Part shown: positions 22,076-34,000 of the stretch, piece by piece | Numbering within the stretch: the first letter of the stretch is position 1 | How the letters are laid out: each line of letters begins with the position of its first letter | Assembly: GCF_932526225.1 (NCBI RefSeq) | Contig: NC_064047.1 | Span: 8,855,994-8,919,993, forward strand | Source of the DNA: Nematostella vectensis | Taxonomy: Eukaryota > Cnidaria > Anthozoa > Actiniaria > Edwardsiidae | DNA length: 64,000 bases | Direction: 5' to 3' | Position numbers and translations under genes: made by a program | The notes under the pieces: model-generated | Told to the model about the DNA's origin: nothing | What the model saw: the letters and a program-made list of their open reading frames with translations, nothing else | Databases searched by the model: none

Positions 22076-25000
22076 GAGGTTTCATGCGGATGCCATGCGC
22101 AGCCGATGCAGACGCCATCATGTGCCTTGAATTTGCTGAATAAAGACAAGAAAGACGCCAGCGATTAGTATACAAAATCTAGCCCGCGTAGCAAGCGCAA
22201 TAGCCTGGGGAAGATGAGACCCTGGAGAGAAGGATGGAGGGAATCAAGGTAGAGGGAGCATCCCTCATCCCTCCCCCTCCCTAGCGCGTGGCTTGTCTCC
22301 GTCTCTCTTCTCCCCCAACCCGTTGGGCTTGCTACGGTTATACAAATCTAGAGCCATCGGGATAAAGACATCATTTGCGCGAGAAGTGAGTAGTGATTTC
22401 GCGTTACTTTGGATAGCTAACAAAAATGCAAATTAGTTCATTTTTTTTACCAAACCACCCAATCCACGTTTGTTAAACGACGCTGAAAAACATACACTCA
22501 GAACATGGCCATAAAAATAATCCGCAGATCTTCTATAGTCCACATATTATTTGTAATATACGCAGAAACCCGTATAAAAGATTTAAGTATCCTCAAGAGA
22601 GCATAAGATATCTTATGCTCTCTTGTTATCCTCCACATTAAAGATCCGAAGATCTTTTGCATAAAATAGCCTCAGATTCTCCGTATAAAGGATCATAGAA
22701 GATCCAAAATCATAAAAGATCCAAAGACCTTTCTGTATAATACATTACGATGTTTCGCACAGGCCTTGCTAAACTAGGAGACATGTCGAGCGCGAATGTC
22801 CCCTAAATGTTTCCTAGTTTAGCAACTACCAAAAACATGTAGCGCGCGACACAATTCATAGATCCGACGCGCGCACGAATATCCAATCAGAAAGCAGCAA
22901 ATAGAGGCCAGTGAAGTGCAACCCAAATGTCCCACAAAAGTCCCACAAATTGTACATGTCGGATGAGGAGTGTGAATCTTGAACTCGGGTTTATCTATAA
23001 AAATAGACGTTTATAGGGGTTTTCCTGCGACTTGGGAAATAAAAGACGGTCACCTAACATGATAGAAATTGATTTGTTGTCCAAGCTTGGTGAAAATCTT
23101 GTAGAGAAGCATAGAAATAGAAATAGATAACTACAAGCTTGGTTGTTGAATGGAAACGACACGAATCCAGCTCGAAATAAGTACGAAAACGTGGAAATGA
23201 TAAGATAAAATCGGTGCTCTCTTCGATAGGTACTATGTGTTTATATGCTTTCAAAGCTATTTTTGTCAACTTGCAGTGATTTAAGTGCGGGGAAAAGTAG
23301 AAGAGAATGTCGATTTCGCTGTTTACGCCTGACTTTTAACTGTCTTTATCGGCAAACGTCAAGATTTACAGCAATAATACAAACGACAGTCTCATTCTTA
23401 TATGTAATTGAAGTAACCTAGGATAATATCAAACAAAAGTTTAATGGTAGGACTTACAGCACTGTTCGTGTATATATGTGGTTTGGTTGCTTTTTTTTTT
23501 GTTTCTTCGCATAAATTGTACGTGTTTTTCTGCAATTTGAGTCCCAACTCTACACTAAAAGTGGCCGGTCAAAGAAAACAGGACTATCACTTTCTACGCT
23601 GACCGGAAGATGCTTATTTTGCTTGTCCAGATTCGCAGAAAAAATATCTCAAACCAATCTTTTTGCCGTCGATTGCCGACTTTTTGTGGGACATTTTCGG
23701 GACCCATGGCTGTTATTGCATCATCTCTTTCCTGATTAGCTATTTGTGCGCGCGTGATTGACATGTCGTATCTATGAATTTGCAGGACGCGACACGAAAA
23801 TGTTTCTCAGCTACCCGAGAAACATTGTCGCTGCTACAAGATTGGGCGCGCTAGAATGATTTTCGAGGTGGCTAAACTAGGTATATGTCGCACGCTACAT
23901 GTCTCCAGGTTTAGCCAGGCCTTAAAGCCGCATTGTCACCAGTTTATTTCCGGTCGATTACGTAACAATCTCCGATGATTTGTAACGGAAAACGCGCAAA
24001 ATATTTCAAAATATTTAAAGCAGTGTGTTTATTGGAAGTTTCTTTGAGGATGTGATTGATAATTTAGAGCGGATGGCCTGTTTAATATCTTGGATTTTAA
24101 TAGATTATTTTGTCTTTTAACGGCTGAGGTTTCCGTCGGACCTCCGGAAGTAAACTGGCAAAACGTCACGAAACAAAAGCCCTTCATTTGAAGAAAGGCT
24201 ACTTACCTGTAAAGTTTCGTTGATTTCCAGTCCCAGATATTCAGTTTGCCATCGGCATCACCAGAAATGACATACCTAGAATGGAAGCAATAGCGCGGTT
24301 AGCATGTGGCGATTTGGTCGGCCTGGGTCAGCCAAACAGACGCGATCTCGCACAACTCCAGTAGTTTCCTTTATTACAAGAAAAACAAACACTTACGATC
24401 CATCAGGGGAGAAATTTGGTTGACAAGCATATCCAGCGACCTGTAAACAATAATGAAAATCAAACAAAATAGAGATTAAAACATTAAAAGAAAAATTAAC
24501 CCTGATTTCATGAACCTTGAGATCATGATGTGAAAAGGGAACAAAATGAAGTCGTATCGTGGTCACACGCACTTGTAGGGGTTACACTGCGAAATGTGTA
24601 ATTATCTTGCTGTTTCTACTTTCACGAGTTAGACTGAGAAGCCAGTGCTGAATAACGTATGCGCGTGTTCTGGCAAAAACAAGCACAATCGTAGTGTTGA
24701 ACCGTTCAAGTAAAGGTACGAAAGGCTGACTTCAGTCGCTGTTTTGACTAACTGTACAGCATTAAAACCATACTGTACAAAAGATGACGGATTTTTTTGA
24801 TAATGAGGGAGTCATAAAGAAAATTATAGCCTTTAGTTTGGTAAAGTTCTCTTAGCATTCGTCAAAATATGACAGTTCGCCGGTAAAACGCCGCAATTTC
24901 AAAACAAAAAGGCTAGTTTAACCGCGCGGTACTGGAACTAGTCTTGCGTTTTGCAGCACTGTCGACTGAGAAAGAGTTGAACCCGGATCGTGTGGCTGGG

Positions 25001-28000
25001 GTAGATCGCGCCACTTCGCCCGATCTACACCTTATACGTGTTACACAGGTTTCTTCACACGATCTACACCTTATACTTGTTACACAGGTTTCTTCACCCG
25101 ATCTACACCTTATACTTGTTACACAGGTTTCTTCGCCCAATCTACACCTTATACTTGTTACACAGGTTTCTTCACCCGATCTACAACTTATACTTGTTAC
25201 ACAGGTTTCTTCGCCCGATCTACACCTTATACTTGTTACACAGGTTCCCTCACCCGATCTACATCTTAAACTTGTTACAGAGGTTCCTTCACCCGATCTA
25301 CACCTTATACGTGTTACACAGGTTCCTCCACCCGATCTACACCTTATACGTGTTACACAGGTTCCTCCACCCGATCTACACCTTATACTTGTTACACAGG
25401 TTCCTTCACCCGATCTACACCTTATACTTGTTACACAGGTTCCTTCACCCGATCTACACCTTATACTTGTTACACAGGTTCCTTCACCCGATCTACACCT
25501 TATACTTGTTACACAGGTTCCTTCACCCGATCTACATCTTATACGTGTTTCACAGGTTCCTTCACCCGATCTACACCTTATACTTGTTACAGAGGTTTCT
25601 TCACCCAATCTACCCCTTTTATTTGTTACAGAGGTTCCTTCACCCGATCTACACCTTATACTTGTTACACAGGTTCCTTCACCCAATCTACATCTTATAC
25701 TTGTTACACAGGTTCCTTCACCCGATCTACATCTTATACGTGTTACACAGGTTCCTTCACCCGATCTACACCTTATACGTGTTACACAGGTTCCTTCGCC
25801 CGATCTACACCTTATACTTGTTACACAGGTTCCTTCACCCGATCTACACCTTATACTTGTTACACAGGTTCCTTCACCCGATCTACACCTTATACTTGTT
25901 ACACAGGTTCCTTCACCCGATCTACACCTTATACGTGTTACACAGGTTCCTTCGCCCAATCTACCCCTTACACTTGTTACACAGGTTCCTTCGCCCAATC
26001 TACCCCTTATACTTGTTACACAGGTTCCTTCACCCGATCTACACCTTATACGTGTTACACAGGTTCCTTTGCCCGATCTACAACTTATACGTGTTACACA
26101 GGTTCCTTCACCCGATCTACAACTTATACGTGTTACACAGGTTCCTTCGCCCGATCTACATCTTATACTTGTTACACAGGTTCCTTCACCCGATCTACAA
26201 CTTATACTTGTTACACAGGTTCCTTCACCCGATCTACACCTTATACGTGTTACACAGGTTCCTTCACCCGATCTACACCTTATACTTGTCACACAGGTTC
26301 CTTCACCCGATCTACACCTTATACTTGTTACACAGGTTCCTTCTCCCGATCTACACCTTATACGTGTTACACAGGTTCCTTCGCCCGATCTACCCCTTAT
26401 ACTTGTTAACAGGTTTCTTCGCCCGATCTACACCTTATACTTGTTACACAGGTTTCTTCACCCGATCTACACCTTATATTTGTTACACAGGTTCCTTCAC
26501 CCGATCTACAACTTATACTTGTTACACAGGTTCCTTCACCCGATCTACACCTTATACTTGTTACACAGGTTTCTTCGCCCGATCTACACCTTATACTTGT
26601 TACACAGGTTTCTTCGCCCGATCTACACCTTATACTTGTTACACAGGTTTCTTCACCCGATCTACAACTTATACTTGTTACACAGGTTCCTTCACCCGAT
26701 CTACACCTTATACTTGTTACACAGGTTCCTTCACCCGATCTACACCTTATACGTGTTACACAGGTTCCTTCGCCCGATCTACATCTTATACTTGTTACAC
26801 AGGTTTCTTCGCCCGATCTACACCTTATACTTGTTACACAGGTTCCTCCACCCGTTCTACCCCTTATACTTGTTACACAGGTTTCTTCGCCCAATCTACA
26901 CCTTATACTTGTTACACAGGTTTCTTCACCCGATCTACACCTTATACTTGTTACACAGGTTTCTTCACCCGATCTACACCTTATACTTGTTACACAGGTT
27001 CCCTCACCCGATCTACATCTTAAACTTGTTACAGAGGTTCCTTCACCCGATCTACACCTTATACGTGTTACACAGGTTCCTCCACCCGATCTACACCTTA
27101 TACGTGTTACACAGGTTCCTCCACCCGATCTACACCTTATACTTGTTACACAGGTTCCTCCACCCGATCTACCCCTTATACTTGTTACACAGGTTTCGTC
27201 GCCCGATCTACACCTTATACTTGTTACACAGGTTCAAAGGATAGGTGGTCTAAATGGACCTTCAAATGCTCGACTCACCATGTGACCCTTGAAGATCTTT
27301 TTCCTGTTCTGACGGAAGCGGTTGAGGACGTTGAAGATCAAGATTTGATTATCCATGGATTGACAGGCCAGCCATTTTTCTACAGATCAATAAATTTTCA
27401 CAGTAAGCCTGCCGTCGAATTCTACAACAATGTGGGAAAGGCATTATCACTTAAGTGTATAATTTTGTCTTATTCCTTTTATCCAAAATCACAGAGTTCA
27501 GAAGCTGTCCCAGAAATTGGCCTTCGTCATCACCTCTTAATTAGCCATACGACTGTTCGTTTCTGCTTAATGGGCCGCCTTGGATTTATCGCCAGCAAAG
27601 CTCACATCTTTGTCCGTTTAACGAGTGACATTCCACCCTAAAAAGGCCAATTCTTGACCTACTATACTACTTTAAAGAAAAATTTCCAGTCACACCTTTG
27701 TTATTGTTTTCAGAAATAATTAGGTGCAGTTTCGAAACAGCCATCTAAGAATAAAGTTTTAACTTGACTAAAAAAATACCACAATAGCTTTTTCGAATAA
27801 GCCGATGGAAATGGATGCCTTTTGGCTATGTGCACGGAGTTGGTGCCCATTTGCGCAACACCTAGTGTTCGTTGCCCTAATGCATTGAGCTTTGCCCTGA
27901 GCGTTGCCCTTATTGCTGTGCCGATACAATCTTTATAAAGCAGACAACTTCCTAAGTCAACCTGAACTCTTACCATTAGGATGCAAGGCTACGGCGGGCA

Positions 28001-31000
28001 TAGAATGCATCGAGGGCTCAGCAATGTATTTGAAGTCCACCGGAATGTCCCTGGAGGAGACATAAGTATTAAATAACGCGGCTATTAATCAGGATCAGGA
28101 TCCTTACAATCCTACAATCATTTACACATACTCTACAATACAAATACTCGGAGTTCCACAAAGAACGATATTAGGAACTTACATAGACAAAAAGATATGA
28201 AACACTGACAAGAACCATCAGGAATACTGTTGAATTAATACTGGAGTGCGTCAATCCTAGGGCCCTATTGATATGGCTTACTAACCATTCCCATACTCTT
28301 AAACTCTTGTCGTCTGACGTCGTGACAAATCTTCTGTTTTGATCCACAAAGGTGATTGTATTTACTGCCCCAAGATGTCTGCAAGCGCAAGGATATACAT
28401 ATCATGAGAAAAGAGTCACTGATTACCTCCCGAACACTGTTTCCTTTATGGCCACCCTAGAAAGTTGTATTTCTGTGTAGATGTAATGCACGCGTGTTTG
28501 TTCAATAAGAGTTTTGGCGCCTTCCTGATTAGGGTTGGTCATGTTTTAAAATTTTAAAATCAGTCGGCTGTGAGCTAACAAATTTGATTGATAGAAGAGG
28601 ATTTGAAATTTGAAAGTCGACACCAATTACTTTTGTTAATAATTTTAATCAAAAGTGAACTAAAAAACTGAACTAATTTCAAAACAATCTAAAACAAAGC
28701 TCTCTATAAGTTATTTTCCTATTTCTATCGGAAACATCACAATAGTTTGCCAAAATCGACCGATGGAAACGGATGCTTTCTCGCACTTGGTAGTGTTCTA
28801 GGATGACAAAATGGCAGCTGGCAGAGACCTATTTCAATAAATTTTGTCAGTGCAAATAGCAAGTGGCAAGTGGCTGTTATAAGACCAGTCACTCCTTAAG
28901 GGTATAATTAATTGTAAGAATAAAGATGATAAGCAGAATAATCGCAGAAATTATCCACGTTTCTACAGTCAGTAGAAATTTGACAAGTTTCATGGTATTT
29001 TTTGATAGAAGAATTGCCATTTGACAATGGCCATTTACCGTTTGCACTGACAACATTTATTGAAATAGGTGTATACCCTGGCGATAAGAAAGAATTGATG
29101 CATTTACCTATCATACTCTTGGACTATTTCGTTGGCGCGTATATCCCACTGGTAATGTAGTCAGAGCCAAATGAGTTAGTAACAGTGCAACATAACATAA
29201 GTTATAGATAGTCCAGTACCAGTCTTTCATGGCTTAGTTGCCTACCTGTGGCCTCAGTTAAACAAGGACCCGCACTATAAAAGAGCTTAGCTCAGCCCCC
29301 TTTCGGCTGAATAAAATTCAAATTTCAAGATGACAACACGCCGTAACATTGCGTCGGTAGTGAGACTTTTTAGTTGTGTTATCGTTAATAATTTGAACTA
29401 ATTTTTACTGAAAATTCCAGCTCTTTGGTGGGTTATTCATTGTTAGTAGCCAAGAAAAAATAAACCAAGCAAACGAGAAGAAAAGCGCTTCAAAACTTGA
29501 GTTTGGGTTTCTCTCCTCATAGGCTAACAAGACACGCTTGACTGAACTCCGGAGCTCCGGAGCTCAACACCGCCTAGCATTTTACTGACAACTGAGCCTT
29601 TCGTGGACCTGGTCCAGGACATTTTATAGTGCGGGTCCTTGTTTAAAGGATCACAGGTAGAGCGATTTAGTAGCAGACTCGACGCGTAGGAGAATTCAGG
29701 TATTCGATCAGAGGTACTACTGTATGTCACACGATTTACCGTAAGAATCTTCTTATCTGACGTGCCACAAACAAAGAGGTGTTGCTTATCCTGAAAACAC
29801 ACAGAAAGAGAAACATTAATTAAACATTAAAACATTAATGTCCAAACTTTTTTTAATGAATTTATGGTTTTTCGAAGTACTTAGTTAATTAAACTCTGTA
29901 CCGACTACATCAGGCTACAGCACGTATACCTCATCAGGATTAAACTTGACACAGTACGGGATCTTTTTATTGGTGTAACGTCCAAGGCATTCACCTGTAC
30001 AAAGAATCAATCAGAAAAATTTGCCCCGGCAGTGGAATGCCCCATCTACCAAAGTAATGGCAACTAGCTAATACACAAGACAACATATACGTGTACTGAA
30101 ATAAGTGAAAGAAGCGTCACACTAGCTTCTGTAGTATCTAAGTCATCTAGATAACGTACAAGATTGATCGTCATGCTAGCTAGTATAACGCATTTGATTA
30201 TATCATCTCGAGATAATGTGTAAGGTTGATTGTTATGCTAGCTAGTGTAATGCAAGAGTAGTTCCAGTTTCCATATCCCATAGTCTTCAGTGTTCAATTT
30301 ATGCACCAGTCAATTGACAGCCCAGCCCCCCGACCCGGGAAGGTAACGCTGTCATGCGGGGGATTTAACACCTATTTAACACCGGTAGTCCACTGGGGGG
30401 TAGGGGATTTAACAGAAGCCCTCAACAGGCCGGGAAAGGGGGCGGGGAATTAACGCAGAACTGGAAGTTGCGTCCCCGTTTTTTCCCCGGTGTATTCAAA
30501 TTATAATTTTTCAACAAAGATACTTGCTTGCAAATCTTAATCTCTGATAGTATTGACTGAAGAAAAATATAGTTTACTCTCTATCTATCGATGTCTGTTG
30601 ATTTTTAAATTTGGGGTAGCCTGTGGTGAAAATACTAGAGAGGGCCCGGAAGTGGGTGTAGCATGCATGTGCCTTTTCTCGCCGAAGTTTCGTTGACTGA
30701 ACATGGCAGCTCGGAGAAAGGTATGGCTTTCTATGGTGGAACGTTATCGGAAAACACCAGGGCCATGTAGTGGGGGTTTTAACAGCGTCACAGGCATCGG
30801 TAACCGGGCAATTAACACACATTTCACACCAGATGAATGTTACTTTCCCTGCTATGTCCCGGGGGTCAGGGTGCCATGGTTTCAATTGACTGGCGCATTA
30901 TCATACAAGTTTGCACTTTCATCAACCGAAACTTGACCTACATGAGGGTGAGGGGAGGGGTGGGATGTGGTTCAAGAGGCTATACTTTTTTTCCCTTGAA

Positions 31001-34000
31001 AACAAAAGACAGCAACTATCAAAGATTGATTTCCCGATGGAAACTTACCAGTTTCTGTATCCCAGAGTTTCACATATCTATCATATCCAGCACTCAGGAA
31101 TTGTGTACCATCATTATTGAAGGAGACATCTCGAACAGCCTTACTATGACCTGTTACCAAATAAAACACATGGCATCAAAGGAATGGGAAAAAGATAAAC
31201 ATCAAATGTTCAAAAGGTATTATCATGGTGTCATGGCTTAAAATTATGACAGTCTTGTTAACGTTTTCTAAGGAGGGACAAAAATGGAAATAAAGTGTGA
31301 TAACAGAATTCAAGTCTACATGAAACTAACCATCTTGTTATCATTTTCTAGGGCAGGAACAGATATGTACCTGAAAATGTTCTGAGGCATCTTCTTTTGT
31401 TGTATACTTCCCATAACTGAATACAATAAATAAAAATCACTATTCAGGATGTTTCTTGATCACCAAAGGCAACTCATCCTACCTGCAAATCATGGTCTTT
31501 TTTTTTACCTAAAACAATTCTAAGGCATCTATACCATTTTTATTGTTTTACATATTATACAAAAAAATATTACCAAAAAGTCTGTTTCAAAAATGTCTGT
31601 TTCTACTGCACAATGAATTGTTATTATTTTGGACTTTTTGGTGATGGACACGACATGACGGAAAAACCCTGAACATGCGCACTTTGAAAAAATGGAGAAG
31701 GAAGATACAATTTCTCACAATGGCCACCAGTTCCTTGTATTCCGGACTGATTTTCCTTTTTCAAAACACAAATAACTTGAGGCTGAAATTTACATACCCA
31801 GATTTAGGCTATTTAAGATATTTTTTCCTTGATCATCCTTGCGCTACATATGAGCTCAGGAATGAAAAGCTCAAATTTTAATATCAATTTACAAAAAGTC
31901 GCATCGATTTAAAAAAAAGTCGCATTTGATATTTTGTTTGATATTCCTCACTGAGTACTTAGGGGAATTTTCCGCCTTATTCGATGTGAAATGAGCTTAT
32001 TGGAAACGGCAAGTCTTGTTTTTCCGTCATGTCGATGGACACAATAACACTGGGAAGAGTGATTTGGCTAGTACCTGTCACAGCAGGGGTGTGTCCAGAG
32101 GGGGTCGACTTGAGGGGTCCAGAACCCACCCTGCTGTTGACCCCCTCATTGATAGACCCAGGATGCCTTAATTAATCCATGATCAGTGATTACTACCCTG
32201 GACCATTCCCTGCATTTTTCCCTAGATAGCCCCTTACACAGTATATACAGTGTGATTACAGTACGTTACCTTGACTTTGCAGTCCATACTACATGAGAGC
32301 AACAGATGCCCAGAAACAGGAAAGAACCTGACACATGACACGCCTTTTGTGTGACCAGTCCTAAAAAGGGACATAAAGAAATGAAATTGACCGCGGCTAT
32401 GAACTAAGGCAGAGCTGTGCCCCAAAATTTTTATTTTTTTCAGCACTGAGTCGTTGCGTCCCAGGAGAGTTTTAGTGTTTAAAATTGCAGACTGGCATTT
32501 TTTTATCAAAAATTATGTTAGTTGAGCCACCAAAAAAGAGTATCCTAAACTTGAATATGTACCATGTATGTATGTGCTTTTTCGGTAGATAGCATCTCTC
32601 CGGTGGCTCATTAGTGTCCAGTTTGACATCCAGATCTTTTGGAATATGTAAGTAAGATCTCCCTTGGTAGTCCACAGCATCCTTGACATGCAAGGTTGTC
32701 TTCTCTTCTGCACTTTTCTCTTCGTCTTTCTTAGTTCTCTTCTGTTTTGTGTTTTCAAACTCTTCAAGTTTGCTGGCTTCCTCCTGTGTGTAACAAGAAT
32801 AATAATATTAAAGGAAAACAACAGCATGTTAAATTGCTCTTTTAACCCTTCTTAAAAAATGCAGACAATTAGGAAATAAATAGACTGTGGTCAATGGTGA
32901 TGACTTTTAAGAGGAGAGCAGTAAAATGTCAGTAATACTGAAAATATGTTTGGTTTTTTTAGTGCCTCTCCCTTAGGTTCAGAAATTTGATTCAACCACA
33001 CCTAATGTATTGTATATTAGGGGTTAGATTTGCTACCCCTTAGAGCGAAAATTGATTTTGCTGCAATCAACCCAATCTGCTTTTATTGGAGACCCCCTGA
33101 GGTTGTCTCATACATGCTATAGTATTTGACGGTTGATTTGGGCTCTTTAACTCCAGTATACTGTACCTCTGATGGCTTGGCACTTTTGGACTCGTCAACA
33201 AAGGGAGCCCAAGGCCCCTGGTAGCCTTCTATGTCTCCTGGGTCACCTCGCCCCTCCCTCTTCCTCTTGTCACCTGGGCGTGTCTTGACACTCTCAAAAA
33301 CTGTATTTCCTATAGATGGCAATCAAAGTTCATAAAAAATTTGCATTAGGAGTGTAAAATACGGTATGCAATGACAAGAGAGAAGATAATTTTTCCCATT
33401 TGTGGTAAGTATGCATTATGAATATCCTTGAAATATTTACCTTTTAGTTCATCAGCTTTAGTGACATCACCAATAACACTAAAAAATGATAATATTTACT
33501 TGTTATTCATTTGGGAATATTCTTTGTAGCTAATCAAACATGAATCAGATACTACTAAGGACCTTGAAATACATACATTTTGCTTATAACACAAAAATTG
33601 TTGCACAGCCTTAGCCAGCTTATGAAGCAGAGGGGGTTATAACTGAAAACATGTGCTATCTAACCGCAACACACCCTTTACAAGATGCAACTCAATATTC
33701 CTATAACACGCTGCTGTTGTTGTTTTCGTCATAGTTCAACATTAAAGAGTTTTTTTTTTAAACTTTCGAAGCAGAATTAGCAGGCCTTTTGGAATAATGC
33801 ATTTTTTCAGACAAGATTGCACAATTTGTCAAGACTACCGAAATGCTATTTGAGTAGTTGTGTTTGTACTCTAGCCATCCCAACAGCTTATGAATCATTT
33901 TAGCACTTTTACTTACATTTGTCTTTTTTTAAAATTCTTGGTGTGTTACTCATTACCCTGCTAGCAGAGCTTTCCTCCAGTTTGCTTCTAACAGTTCACT

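Noticed and set aside
24913-27244. Very long open frames (459 aa minus, 766 and 661 aa plus) in the 39-bp array
   Set aside because: They are the by-product of a stop-free 39-base unit (13 codons) inside CDC40 intron 17. The plus frames cross from one peptide pattern to another where a single base is missing near 26404, and there are no domains.
30574-30885. 103-codon minus-strand ORF
   Set aside because: Lies within the inverted-repeat element and a CDC40 intron; no recognisable domain.
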